A DNA stretch of 64,000 bases from Oegoconia quadripuncta (taxonomy: Eukaryota > Arthropoda > Insecta > Lepidoptera > Autostichidae), in contig OX438741.1 of NCBI GenBank assembly GCA_949316235.1, positions 18,849,124 through 18,913,123 on the forward strand, given 5' to 3'. Below the pieces are notes generated by a model. The model saw only the letters and a program-made list of their open reading frames with translations. It did no database searches and was not told where the DNA came from. A program made the translations under genes and the position numbers. The stretch's first letter is position 1; every line of letters starts with the position of its first letter. Positions 52,350 to 63,760 of this stretch are shown in pieces.

Positions 52350-53309
52350 TGTGAATGTATAGACTTTTTTCGTCTTTAAGCATGAGATTGGTTGTTTATT
52401 TCAAACGAAATAGGATTAAAAATTACAACGAAACGTGATGAATGGGACGGGTTGTAGATTAAGTGCCGCTTATTTACCTGAATACAAAACCTATCACCCA
52501 AGTACCAAGGAAGGTGGCAATTTATTCCTTATTGACCCATCGTTAACTCAAACTTGGAGTGAAATCGTTTGAGTTCCATTCAGACATTATCCTAGTAAAA
52601 TATTTGTAGAGATAATCGATGGTATCTTTGGTAATCGTTGAATCGAATGTCTGTCGGCGTTGTATTCAGAAAATCTGCCCTAAACAGAACAATGTTTTTT
52701 TTTAAATGCGATTGAAACAATCACACATAATGAAAAAGTGATTATGTGGTTGAGGTCTTGAATATCAAGATTGAAAAAGTTCGGAAAGGCTCGACACCGG
52801 AATAAAGTTCCTTGTGCAATATGCATTATGAATGAACACCTAATCTTATAATAAGTATGACAGTTTAAAAAGGGTTTGTATTTAGACAAGTTTACCTTAT
52901 TTATATATGCAAACCAGATTTAGTTCCGAGTTTGGCTACAATATTAGGGAGGTAGTAAACTTTGTTATTAACAAAACTTTGCTAAGTGATTTCTGAAAGG
53001 AAATTACTTTAATTTTCTTTATATTTAGGTATGATACGATAGATATTATTGTAAGACGTTGACATTGAATATTTTTAGGTTCTTGTAGGCTTAAAAAATG
53101 CTTAATTACGCCGTTTCATACAATACTTTTTCTAAGACCAAAACACAAAAATTCTAAATGTGCGCGAAAAAAATCCTTTTTAAAATTAGCATTTCACGAG
53201 TCAGGAAACTTTGACATGACAAAGATCCAAGTCTAACACATACCTAAAGCTATTATAATGCAGTTGAAACTACCTTAGGTTATTGAATATTTTTGCACTG
53301 GTACCCTAC
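52350..53309. other. Gene-free stretch
   Basis: AT-rich; no repeat or coding motif recognised. Confidence 0.3.
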
Positions 53310-53585
53310 CCTCGCTTTCTCTCGCAGGGCACTAGCTGAAAATCAGTGTCTTACCGCTATAGGTGAGGATCCACACTGAGCGATGGCCCATTTGTGGTAC
53401 AGATACACATACAACTCTATTATAAGTTGTAACAGTTGTACTTAATTTTTATTTTCATTACTGTGAAATAAGGCTACATTACGTAAGAATAACACCAAGC
53501 TGAATGATTGTTGCGTCCAATATGTTTGTATGTGTTTCTGTAATATACAAATAAACGCTTTATCTCTCTATCTATCTACCTATCC
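53310..53585 (+). mobile_element. LINE-M 3' UTR
   Basis: GCACTAGCTGAAAATCAGTG, CACACTGAGCGATGGCCCAT, then AATAAACGCTTTATC and (TATC)n. Confidence 0.6.
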
Positions 53586-54029
53586 GTTGCGTGTGGACTG
53601 TACACAGCTAAATGCCCAACCACACTTTCAGACCGACCTTGGCAAAGAATACTTATTGTTGCCAGAACATTTTATTTCAAGGACATGATAACCGCAGACA
53701 TAATGTAACTTTGTACCGCAATGTTTCTGTTGCCAAGTTTTTGGAGCTCTTGAAAAATATATATAGTGTCTTGTTGTTTTTTGTTTTGAATAAAGTTTGT
53801 TTTTGATGTAAAGATGCGTGTTGATGTTACAGCGGGTCTTGAGTGCCATAAAAACGGGCTGAGAGTTTTATTGTCTCTATGTTGGAATACAATAATATAT
53901 CAATCACATGTCAGTGAGCTATTCCTAGTTGTTTAAGTACTTGTACCTTCACGCGTGTTTCTACACACAGTTCAAATATGTATCAAGTTTTCATCGTCTT
54001 CCAATTTCCGGTCACTTTATGTTGATAAA
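53586..54029. other. Gene-free stretch
   Basis: A 64-codon frame at 53612-53806 has no recognisable motif. GAATAAAG near 53787 may be a fortuitous poly-A signal. Confidence 0.25.
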
Positions 54030-54385
54030 CTGTTTAAAGGATGATCCGTAGGGGTAGGCACAGACAACAGACTTCCACTTGATCTTGATACACCTCTTTT
54101 TGCTTCATTCACTCTCATAAAGTTGTTCCTCGGTTTAGGGTACTCTTGACTTGGCCTTTCTGCTAGATGTCCCCGATTTGATCATGGTGCTTTCGTTGTC
54201 CCCCCTACTTACGAGTATGCTACCATCCACATTCGTTTCGTACATCTGTTTCATTAGCCTTCTGTCACATGTCCAACCAAACCATCTCGGCATACTTTTC
54301 TTCATCATCGGCATCAATCTTTGTCACTACGTCTTCTTTCACACTAACTCGCTAATTACCTTATTCCTGATTCTAACTAAAACGT
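54030..54385 (-). pseudogene. LINE-N2 C-terminal remnant
   Basis: In reverse, 54135-54317 reads SMPRWFGWTCDRRLMKQMYE, TNVDGS, and shifted frames give NFMRVNEAKRGVSR. These correspond to the segment upstream of and including that in 26560-26931. Frameshifted and dead. Confidence 0.7.
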
Positions 54386-54559
54386 TTGAAATACTTTAGC
54401 ATGGGAATTTTAAAGTTTTATTATAAATTCAATGGAGATTTCTCAATTGCCTATAACTTTAACTAAAACGTGATCAAATAAACACACAAGATTTTCATCA
54501 TTTTCTCCAAAATAATAAAAGGAATTGTGTTGTATCCCGCAGATTGTAGGATTGTACGT

Positions 54560-54791
54560 GTTGGTGATAGGGCATTTTAAATATCCCACTGGCTATCTAC
54601 ATACCATCTTAACTAAGTCTGCCGTCAAACAGAAATGTTGATAGCATTGTTGTGTTCCGGTTATCAGAGAAAAGATAGCCAGTCCCCCACAAAAGATGGG
54701 GTTTCCGGGGCAGTCCGCTTCCACCTTCATCTTCAGTTAACATCAGGTGTAATTGAGGCCAAGTACGATTAGAACTTTGTACATAAAAAAA
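54560..54791 (+). mobile_element. SINE-A copy 17, diverged, head missing
   Basis: GTTGGTGATAGGGCATTTTA to the A run; more mutations than most copies, so probably older. Confidence 0.88.
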
Positions 54792-55344
54792 CCTGGAGAT
54801 TTCCGTAATTTGTAAGAAATTACACTTCTGCCAGCAAAACGACGGATATTTCTTCGGATTTTGACGAACGGAATTTGGTATCGCGCGTAGGCAATATCCA
54901 GCCATCCTCTTTCAAATATAGGGGCAGATATTGTAAACCTTTTCAACGTTGTTGAGTAAACATTTACTGCCACAAATTTGTGTGTACGCACCTTAAACAC
55001 ACAGCTATTTATGAACTGTCATCAGTGAAGTTACGAGCGCAGGCGGGTTGATAACGAGAAAATTAAAAATGCATCCCCTGTTCCGCGCGAACGTATTCCG
55101 TTCCGGAACTCATTCCAGTCACTCCCACATTCAGGATCGACTCACTAGATGGTATAATGGGTAATTTTCGTTAGTAACTTAATCTGTGTTACCATTGGTG
55201 GCTTATGACACTGAAACGGCTCATAAGAAGGCTCAAGGTCACGTAACGAGTTATAGAGAGGGCAGAAGTTGTACGAATCTAACAACACCTCATTTGTCAA
55301 CATTGGTTGAGAAGTTTAGCCTACAGGTGGTAACATAGAAATAC
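54792..55344. other. Gene-free stretch
   Basis: No supported feature. Confidence 0.3.
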
Positions 55345-55690
55345 ATGATCATCTTTTTCTTGCCCTGGTCCCAATTTATTTAAGGTCTGCGCAGTACGTC
55401 TTTTTCTTTCAATCTCCTCTGTCAGCCGTTACCTCATCATTCACGCCCTTTTCGTTCATATCACCCCTCATACAATCCATCCATCTTGTTCGTGGTCATA
55501 TTTTTCATATTATATCATATTCATCACTCTCTTATCTATCATGCGTTTGATCATAACATGTTCAGACCAGGCTAAATGATTTCCTTTTAATTTTTCTGCC
55601 ACAGGTGCCACTTTTAAACTCCCTCTTACATACCTATTCATTGCGTATTTTATCAATCCTCATCCATCTATTTCATCCATCCATCCATAA
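55345..55690 (-). mobile_element. LINE-N3 C-terminal remnant
   Basis: In reverse it gives shifted frames equivalent to the MDCMRG..NEKGVNDE.TAD segment of 58920-59183 and its upstream region. Degraded. Confidence 0.62.
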
Positions 55691-55712
55691 CTACTCAGAC
55701 ATTATTTACCAA

Positions 55713-55775
55713 AGGCTATTATAAAATTTCTGACTATCTGGATGATAAAATTGATAAGCAAGCATGGACATAACC
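55713..55775 (+). mobile_element. LINE C-terminal scrap
   Basis: KGYYKISDYLDDK in one frame, the ending seen in the RT LINE and at 38140. Confidence 0.55.
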
Positions 55776-55799
55776 CCTCGGTGATATTCAGTCTAATTA

Positions 55800-56032
55800 T
55801 ACAATATTAGAAAGAAAGAAAGAAAAAATTCTTTATTGTACACAGCTTAAAAATATACACAGTGATATTATTGTAAACCCAACTTATTTAAAAGAGCAAC
55901 CCTTGAGTTTCTTGCTCGTTCTTCTCTGGGGAATCAGGTTTGTAAATTAGCAATAATGTCAAAAACTTTAATAATAAGATAAAAAATGTGACGTTTTCAA
56001 GTGATAGTAAATATTTTTTTGATTTTGATTCT
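55800..56032 (+). mobile_element. LINE-E 3' UTR
   Basis: AAAAGAGCAACCCTTGAGTT, CTCGTTCTTCTCTGGGG, end TTTTTTTGATTTTGATT. An AAAGAAAGAAAG run and a reverse-type CTTTATTGTACACAGC precede it. Confidence 0.7.
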
Positions 56033-57102
56033 CAACATTCTCATCTCCGCTGCATGCAAGGCTGGTGGTAACATACATACAGCCCCGTTAAATACCTTAT
56101 CCTCCTTTTGGCTTAGCCGGGTAACAAAATCTAATCAGGGTAAATCAGAATAAGACTCTCCATAAGTGACCGGTGTTACACAGAGTTCTCGAACTTCCAA
56201 ATTTATACTGCCGCGTCCGGGCCCGAAGTTTGACAGCAAGTTTTTCATGGCTATTATTTGACAGCCAGTTTTTATATACGCCATTATTTATTAATGGAGC
56301 CAGGCACCGAGCTTTCAGAAAATGTGGCGCGTAATTGACACGGGTGATGGATCTTTTTAATTGAATTAATAAGCGTAAAGTTATTTGTAAATATTCGATA
56401 TGGCATTTCCTCCTATACTTGAGTCTGTGGTAGGTAGTAGGAATAACATCGCTAGGCCTGCCATTCATTTGTTCTATTTAGGTGGGCGTCCGGAAGGAGT
56501 TTTGAAAAAGTCTTTCTGTGATGATACGAGATAAATTCTTCGTGTTTACCCGAAGGGTTATCTTATCCCAAGGTACCGCCATTCAGCAGTATTAAGTTAT
56601 ACGGCATAGGAAAATACTTAGGCCATTTGATAGAGTGTAGGTGGTCTCTCAATATCTGGGTGTTATGGCCTCATCTCCCACCATGATTAATTTCTTATTC
56701 ATTTTGTCCATTTTTTACTCTCTCGTGAACCTGAAAATGGAGGATCACACTATAACGTTAGTTTCACATTATAACATTGTTTTAGAGTACAGGTACTCAT
56801 TAAAGCCCGTATTAGTGAACTAACAATGATTTACGGTCGCTGCACTCCGTTATCTGTGTTTGTATAATTCGGCATTACCATGAGGGACCATACTATCAGC
56901 TTTAAGTAATGTCATAAATTGAGTGTGAGGCAAAATGGTAAACATAGATGCTTCATCGCGACTAAATCTAAGGATGATTTTGAAGACGAAATCAACTAAA
57001 CTCATTACTGTAAATTTTCTTGACGTCTGAGGCTTCGCGCTTCGGCTCTGAATGTTAGCCCAGAGTTTGCTGTACCAGCAATAGCCTAAAGATAAGCCTT
57101 CT
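56033..57102. other. Gene-free stretch
   Basis: A 107-codon reverse frame (56145-56468) has no recognisable domain. No repeat found. Confidence 0.3.
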
Positions 57103-57372
57103 AACCGCCTCCGTGGCTAAATGTAAACAACATTGGGGTTAGGGTATGCCATTTTAAATGTTCGCCTGGCTAGCTACCACCATCTTATCTAAATCTGCCG
57201 CCAAGCAGCAATGTTAATAGCATTGTTGTGTTCCGGTTGTCAGAGATAAGATAGCTAGTCCCCCAAATGTGTTGGGGTTTCTGGGTCAGTACACTTCCAC
57301 CTTCGACCTCATCTTCACTTAACATCAGGTGTGATTGAGGTCAAGTACCAACCCGATGTGCATAAAAAAAAA
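57103..57372 (+). mobile_element. SINE-A copy 18, B box deleted
   Basis: The A-box half is followed directly by GGGGTTAGGGTATGCCATTT, removing the B box; body and tail intact. Confidence 0.92.
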
Positions 57373-57477
57373 GATATAATAATAATAAAGATAAAATTAT
57401 CACTTGAAAAAGAACATTTTTTTAACTTCATATTAAAATAATCTAAATCTAACTAATCTATCTCATTTTACAAATTC

Positions 57478-57805
57478 AAAGTTTGGATGTTTGTTTGTTC
57501 GTTGCTCAATCACGGGGAAACGGCTTAACAGATTTGGTTGAAATTTGGCATATATAAGTAGAACATGCCCTAGATTAAAACATAGGATATTTTTTATCCC
57601 GATATAGTGAGTAGTTCCCGCGGGATAAACATGGTGAAAGGAGTATCGGAGAATGGGGAGGGAGTTCGCCGTTTATTAATGAGTAGTAGTAGCACTCCAT
57701 CTCACTCCCATCAGGGAGTAAAGAAAATTGTTCCGGGGGTAAATTGAACATATCCGCGATAAAGCTTTTCCACGCAGGCGAAGCCGCGGGCGGAAACTTA
57801 GTTAA
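57478..57805 (+). mobile_element. Family J copy, most complete
   Basis: AAGTTTGGATGTTTGTTTGT, GGGGAAACGGCTTAACAG, TTTATCCCGATATAGTGAG, TCCCGCGGGATAAAC, then an extra 57634-57740 segment absent from the other copies, and the end ACGCAGGCGAAGCCGCGGGC then GGAAACTTAGT. No replicase gene, so non-autonomous. Confidence 0.75.
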
Positions 57806-57820
57806 TAAGATAGTAGTATA

Positions 57821-57972
57821 TTAAACTTAATTTCAAATGCTTGCTTATCATCCAAATAGTCATTTTATAATAACATTTTGTGAAGCAGTGATGTTCACAG
57901 CGTTTTCTCACAGGGTAGGGGCAGAATGTTATAATTCTGCTGTTAAATGTAAATTTTCAATTTGCTGTTTAA
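57821..57972 (+). mobile_element. Family I MITE, copy 2
   Basis: 152 bp, TTAAAC...GTTTAA, aligned end to end with 28380-28527. An H MITE follows nine bases later. Confidence 0.75.
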
Positions 57973-57982
57973 TGAAAAAATA

Positions 57983-58393
57983 TTAGGTCCTTACCTATGA
58001 AATTGGCGTTTTGTGTGAAGAATTTAATTAAGACTGTTTTCTCCATACACAAAAATTTTGGATTTTTTTTGGGAACGGCAAATCCAAATTTAGCTAAACT
58101 TTGTGTGTGTGATAACATTAAGTATAGGCAGCGTTAATTTTTAAAAGTAACCGCTTTATAAAAGTTTCAGCGAATCTAAGAAATGATTATGAGAAGCACA
58201 TGAAAAGAGCTCTGTTTATTTATTTTTTTATTATGTGATTTAGCCCAGAAATTAAAAAATATTTGTGAAACCTTGAAATAATATTCCTTTTGCCAAATAA
58301 AAAACAAATTTGGATATAGCTTTGAAAATCGCAGGAATTGGTACATATGATTAACGAAGAAAAAAAAGTCCAATTTCATAGGTAAAGACCTAA
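57983..58393 (+). mobile_element. Mariner-like MITE (family H), copy 3
   Basis: 411 bp, TTAGGTCCTTACCTATGAAA to GGTAAAGACCTAA, with TA duplicated (57981-57982, 58394-58395). Best-preserved ends of the four copies. Confidence 0.92.
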
Positions 58394-58396
58394 TAT

Positions 58397-58858
58397 AACT
58401 ACAAAATAATAACTTATTCTTACAGCAACCTTCCCAACTGTTTAGATTTCTGTTCACATCATTATGAATCAGCTGTCTTGACAATGCATTTCGAAGAAAG
58501 CTTACAGCCACTGCAAAAATCTGATTTAATTATTGAATTTTGATACATTGATAGTAGAGTCTAATAACTGTTCATCTTGTGATATTTGTAGGACAATTTG
58601 CTAGAGTAGGCAGTGCCTTTCTGCAAGCTTGTTGGCCTTATTATAACGCAATAAGGTTCAGAAGTCATCAAGCAACACTGTCTGAGAATCAGGATATTCT
58701 GTGTGTTTTCATTCTCGTCCTGTTTACCTGGATCCCTTAGAGAGCAATATTTTTCGCTTTGATATACGATGGGCTTTCCATTACCGAAATAGAGGCAACA
58801 CAATGCGAATTTTCAAGGTACCTATTCATGAGATTACATCACATATACATACTTAGCT
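58397..58858. other. Gene-free stretch
   Basis: No supported feature. Confidence 0.3.
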
Positions 58859-59330
58859 TCACGAACCTTATCCCAAATGAGGTGGTACGAAATATCCCAT
58901 TGATATAAACGTATGGATGACAGAAAAGTTGAAAGGAAACCGTTTAGCTTGATATGGATTATGTTATGGGGAGGGCTGAAACGCATGTTACTGAGAGAGT
59001 GATGAATATGGATGTCGATGGTTGGAAAGGAAGAGAAAGACCACGGAAAAGATGGATGGAGTGTATGAAGGGTGGTATGAACGAAAAGGGCGTGAATGAG
59101 GAGGTAACTGCTGATAGAGGCGATTGGAAGAAAAAGACGTAATACGCCGAATAACTTGGGACAAAGAAGATGATGATGATAAGCGTTTGGATGTTTCGGA
59201 CATACTAGTTTAAAACAACATCCAACGGCTGTCAAAATATAGAGAAATGCACACGTGGCAGTCGGTGAGTCCAACTCCTTTGAGATGTGCAAGTGCTTTT
59301 TGGTGAAATGTCAGTATTGCTAAATGAAGA
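58859..59330 (+). repeat. Family X copy split by LINE-N3
   Basis: The left part 58859-58919 (ACCTTATCCCAAATGAGGTG) and the right part 59184-59330 (ATGTTTCGGACATAC, ACAACATCCAACGGCTGTC) flank a LINE tail. Confidence 0.65.
58920..59183 (+). pseudogene. LINE-N3 C-terminus inside X
   Basis: The open frame 58954-59142 encodes VTERVMNMDVDGWKGRERPR, KRWMECMKGG and NEKGVNEEVTADRGDWKKKT, the extreme C-terminus of a LINE protein, then a (GAT)n tail. Flanked by CGTATGGATG / CGTTTGGATG, an imperfect 10-bp duplication. Confidence 0.78.
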
Positions 59331-59983
59331 TTTTGAATTTTGGGCGCTATTTATAGAATCGAATGCTAATTAGCAGTTAAGAAGGTTGGTTTTCTTTAAG
59401 GTTAGGAGATATTTCACGCCATAACAGACTTTGCTACATTACAAGGTTCTGGACCTCTCGTGCATGGCATACTACTGTCTCTTTAGGGATTCATTGCATG
59501 TGCATTTCATTGGCTACACTCCCATTTGCCGAGAGGGGAAGTGGGAATCTTCTTTTCCTACTTACACAACTATTCCTTTCTTTAATTAGTCTGGGGTCCA
59601 AGTCCAAGGTAGCAATAGAATCACGTAGGGCACCGTCTACCTTTAATAGACGCCGTGCCGAGTATCACTGTCGATCTTAGCTTATAGGAGTTACAGTGGG
59701 AGTGTGGATTGTCACTTCTGGGAAGGTTTGGGCAAGTATCCACTAACTCCTGAAATACAGATTCTTAAACATCATCGTGTGTACGTGCGCGTGTTTATAT
59801 TATTTTTTTCAGGACAACTAACAGCGACACAATGCAGATATGTTTTATGATCTTATATTGTAGACAAAGCAGATCATTGTGTAACCAACTCCGTTATCCA
59901 CAACAATTCTATATATTCTTTATATTTAAGCACTAATGTCCGACAGGACTTCCAAACACTGTATCTTATTTGTTTTGAATGTA
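59331..59983. other. Gene-free stretch
   Basis: No supported feature. Confidence 0.3.
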
Positions 59984-60217
59984 CAATGGGTTAGCACTTG
60001 ACCTCAATCACAACTGATGTTAAGTGAAGATGAGGCCGAAGGTGGAAGCGTACTGACCCGGAAACCCAAATATTTGGGGAACTGGCTATCTTATCTCTGA
60101 CAACGGGAACACAACAATGCTATTAACATTGCTGTGTGGCGGCAAATTTAGATAAAATGGTGGTAGCTAGCCAGGCGGACTGGCTTAGGCTATATAATGC
60201 CCTACCACCAACCGAAC
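59984..60217 (-). mobile_element. SINE-A copy 19, head missing
   Basis: Reverse-oriented. Its poly-A tail is gone (starts TACAATGGGTTAGCACTTG). A TGGCTTAGGCTATATAATG segment replaces part of the body near 60181. Confidence 0.88.
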
Positions 60218-60719
60218 TTATATTGATTTTTAAACAAAAAGAATACACCCACATCCGTTAGATATTTATTATAGATGTTAGTCAGTCCACACAGGCGAGC
60301 ACGCTTAAACATTACAAATTAAAAACTTAAAGTGCCGCTTCCTGGCCGACATATTGAAAAGTTATAAGAAAGTGACATCGTACAGTTCGAAGAAAAATAT
60401 TCACATAACATATGTATGCACGTTCGGTCTGAATCGTCCGATGTCTCCCTCCTAGGGCATAAAATTCAGAACATGAAACGAGTGTCAGTAATTGGATGTA
60501 ACCGGAACTAGCTCGACGATGGAGATGGGACATATCGAGCACGATGCATGGTATGAAAGTACATACGAATATTTCAGTCTACCTAGTAGCCAATAGTTAC
60601 ATCGGCTATAACTTCGAGATCTAAATTGTTCGAATACCTATACGTATACAATAAGTTCTACATTAAAAATACTTTAAAAACAAGCTTTTAATACTCCATC
60701 ATGATTATTACATATTATA
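60218..60719. other. Gene-free stretch
   Basis: No supported feature. Confidence 0.3.
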
Positions 60720-60900
60720 GTGATGATATTTTATTTTTATTTTATTTTATTTCTTGGTACACAAAACAGATTACAATCGTACCTGAGAAGAACTTAAAGT
60801 TAACTTAGATTCGAACTAGATTGGAATCCCAAGCATGTATACACAACATGGTTAAACTAGAACAAGCTTAATTATTGTATTTTTGTTTTTTTTTTTTAAG
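60720..60900 (-). mobile_element. Possible retroelement tail
   Basis: (TTTTA)n followed by TTCTTGGTACACAAAACAG looks like a reversed poly-A end and 3' UTR. Single copy here. Confidence 0.3.
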
Positions 60901-61107
60901 AATACCGACAGAATAATACACTTTTAGCTTTGACGGATCTTGTAGCTAAGCATCAAAGTAAAATTGGGATAGAACTCAGTTGAGGACATCTTTTACTAGC
61001 CTTTTAAATGGTATGGTTCTAAAGTCTAAAGTCGAATATGTCTATAGGGGAATCACCAGTTGAGGACAACTCATTATAAAATATGAGTAGTATTATTAGT
61101 ATTTGCA

Positions 61108-61182
61108 CTTATAATAAGTATTTATTTACAAAAAAAAATGTATATATGTAGTATATCAACCATCTGGTATCCACAACACAAC
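61108..61182 (+). mobile_element. SINE-B, second subfamily, fragment
   Basis: TATTTATTTACAAAAAAAAA then GTAGTATATCAACCATCTGG and TATCCACAACAC. Confidence 0.75.
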
Positions 61183-61320
61183 ACTTCCACTCACAAAGTG
61201 CATGGATGACCTGATGAATGTTACGGGAAGTCGCTGGATGCAGGCCGCTTTCAACCGGTCTCTCTCGAAATCTATCGTGGAGGCCTATGTTCAACAGTGG
61301 ACGTCCTGTGGTTCATAATG
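61183..61320 (+). pseudogene. LINE-D C-terminal end
   Basis: One frame reads PLTKCMDDLMNVTGSRWMQA, AFNRSLSKSIVEAYVQQWTS and ends. It matches the C-terminal part of 25728-26000 but without the frameshift there. Confidence 0.8.
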
Positions 61321-61663
61321 ACGGCATGCTCTGTGACGACATTAATGTAGACAAACATAAAAATTTCCTATTTATAATAGCACCTACTGCATTTTATAAG
61401 TCATGAGAAATATGTCTGTACAATTCAATAAGACGCCTCCTGGTGTCAGTTTTTTGCAAAAAAATCCCAGTTCAGTCGGAGCTCTAGGCGTTGGCGGATT
61501 TCCTTAATCCAATTTACATTTTCCATCCATTGAAATAAATTGTGAACGACGTAAAATGTGATAAATATTACCTACGTATTAAGTATATGTATCCACATAA
61601 ACCATAAAGTCATTCAAGTTTTCAGTGAAGTGAAAGACAAATGGGATGAATAATTTGTATATA

Positions 61664-62072
61664 TTACTTACCTATGAAATTGGCGTTTTGTGTAAAGAAT
61701 TTCATTAAGACTGTTTTCTCCATACAAACATTTTTGATTTTTTTTTTGAACGGCAAATCCAAATTTAGCTAAACTTTGTATGTATTATCGGATAACATTA
61801 AGTTAAGTATAGACAGCGTTTATTTTTAAAAGTTACCACTTTATAAAAGTTTCAGCGAATCTAAGAAATAATATGGGAAGTTCATGAAAAGAGTTGTATT
61901 CAAGTTTTTTTTATTATGTGATTTAGCCCAGGAATTAAAAAACATTTTATGTGAAACCTTGAAATAATCCATTTTCCAAATAAAAAACAAATTTGGAAAT
62001 AGCTATAGAATCGTAGGAGTTGGTACATATGATTAGCGAAGAAAAAAATCTCCAATTTCATAGACCCAATAT
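61664..62072 (+). mobile_element. Mariner-like MITE (family H), copy 4
   Basis: 409 bp, TA on both sides. The left end has lost GGTCC (TTACTTACC). The right end GACCCAA lacks GGTAAA. Confidence 0.87.
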
Positions 62073-62132
62073 TAGAAATTTACTTTACTGCTCAATCTCT
62101 GAAGGACTTCATCTATATTGTATTGTTGTATT

Positions 62133-62199
62133 GCTTTGAAAATCGCAGGAATTGGTACATATGTTTAACGAAGAAAAAAACCTCCAATTTCATAGGTAA
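62133..62199 (+). mobile_element. Family H right-end fragment
   Basis: GAAAATCGCAGGAATTGGTA to CTCCAATTTCATAGGTAAA, 60 bp downstream of copy 4. Confidence 0.75.
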
Positions 62200-63599
62200 A
62201 TTTACTTATTCTTATTGCACGCATTTTTTAATAATTCTAATTTTAAATCGCGCCATTCAGCAGTTCAGCTTCCTCATACCTGCAACTCCTATCAACTACG
62301 ATGAACATTGGTACTCGAACATTGGCGAAAGTAATAACTGGGTAACTAGGAAAATTAAAAACCTTAGCTTGGTCTAGCAGTCGATAGAGACAATCAAGCA
62401 TTACTCAACCGATATAATCATTCGGTATTCTGACTGAACCATAAAACTCCATTGCATTTAACAATTTCAAATAAGCCAGGCAAGATTTTATTAGGTTACC
62501 ATCAAGCTGTCAGTTAAATCTGTAAAAATGCAATAAAATACATTTCGTGATGTTACAAATAGATGGAATTCCAGTGTAACATGGTAAGGTTGTTACGTGA
62601 GTAGGGTGGCCAAGGATTTTAATGTACGCTTTATTTGGTGTTTCTTTAAATATTTTTAAGGATAATGCTATTGGTAGGTCATCTAAACTAGATCTACTAG
62701 AAAGCGTCTATGTCAGGGTCACCTTTCTTGTCGTTGTCCATAACACCTCTTCGGAATGGGACAATCAGTATGAGAAACCCACAGGACTTTGTTTTACTTG
62801 ACTTGTTCCTTTCTTAGTTACATTAAAATCTTCTTAAAAATCTGCTCATTTTCGTTGCCTGTTTTTCCGGCTTCAAATTTTCCGAAATCCTACGATCTTC
62901 AATAACAGGGTGAATAGGTATTTACTAAGATCGCATGCTTATTAAGCTTTAACATGAAAAAATCTTGAAAAGTATTGGCCTCACCAAAATACACGGGCAT
63001 ATAATCAGAAAAACAAAACGAAATAGGCGGCCATGATGCAAAAGTCGGCGGCACGGGCGGCATACGCTGAAGCTCCGTCCCGTCCAATCCAATTTGTGGC
63101 GGATTGGACCAGATATTACCGGTTTCGGCTGGAATGGGGAGCGGGATTGTCGGAGTGCCTTGAAAATTTTGAGGTTAGGTTTCGAATGTGAATTTGCGTA
63201 ATGTCTATTAGAATTCAATAGCTGCACCGACCGAATCCCATTGTGTGGTATTGGGTATGATTAAATAAGGAATTTTTAAAGTCATGTAATTGGTACAGTG
63301 ATTTTGGAATAGCGAAGGTCCTCGTCTTTTACGTAGGTACATAACTAAGTTGAATTGCTGGTTTTCAATACGATTATGTATTTGAAATATTTTATTTGAA
63401 ATAAGTTAGATTGAACTTATTGCCAGCAATTACGCAATGTCATTTGAAAATTTGATGTTTGATTCACATTTTTTATTTATTCTTTTCAAAAGTTTCATCC
63501 ACCTACAGTTAAATCTACCTATATCTTAAACTATATTCAAGCTTACAGTCTGATTCCAGATGCTCTACTAATTTACAGATTAACAACAACTTGCATGTT
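62200..63599. other. Gene-free stretch
   Basis: A GC-richer patch at 63020-63160 (GGCGGCCATGATGC, GTCGGCGGCACGGGCGGCAT) with overlapping reverse frames of 62 and 92 codons. No motif recognised. A 5' exon or promoter of a host gene is conceivable but unsupported. Confidence 0.25.
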
Positions 63600-63760
63600 C
63601 ACGCGTGGTCATGACCTTTATCCCAAATTGTGGTCAGATATATCCCAAACATAAACGTTAGGATGTTCCAAACAATTAAGGTTTAATGATTGAAACAACA
63701 TCCACGGTTCACCTTTCAAAATACACAAAAATATACACGAGATAAGCGCTAGCCTTGATT
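63600..63760 (+). repeat. Family X repeat
   Basis: CATGACCTTTATCCCAAATT, TCCAAACAATTAAGGTTTAA, ACATCCACGGTTCACCTTTC. Confidence 0.68.

Noticed and set aside
62949..63227. 92-codon reverse ORF in a GC-richer patch
   Set aside because: No domain, overlapping competing frames, and no splice or promoter support.
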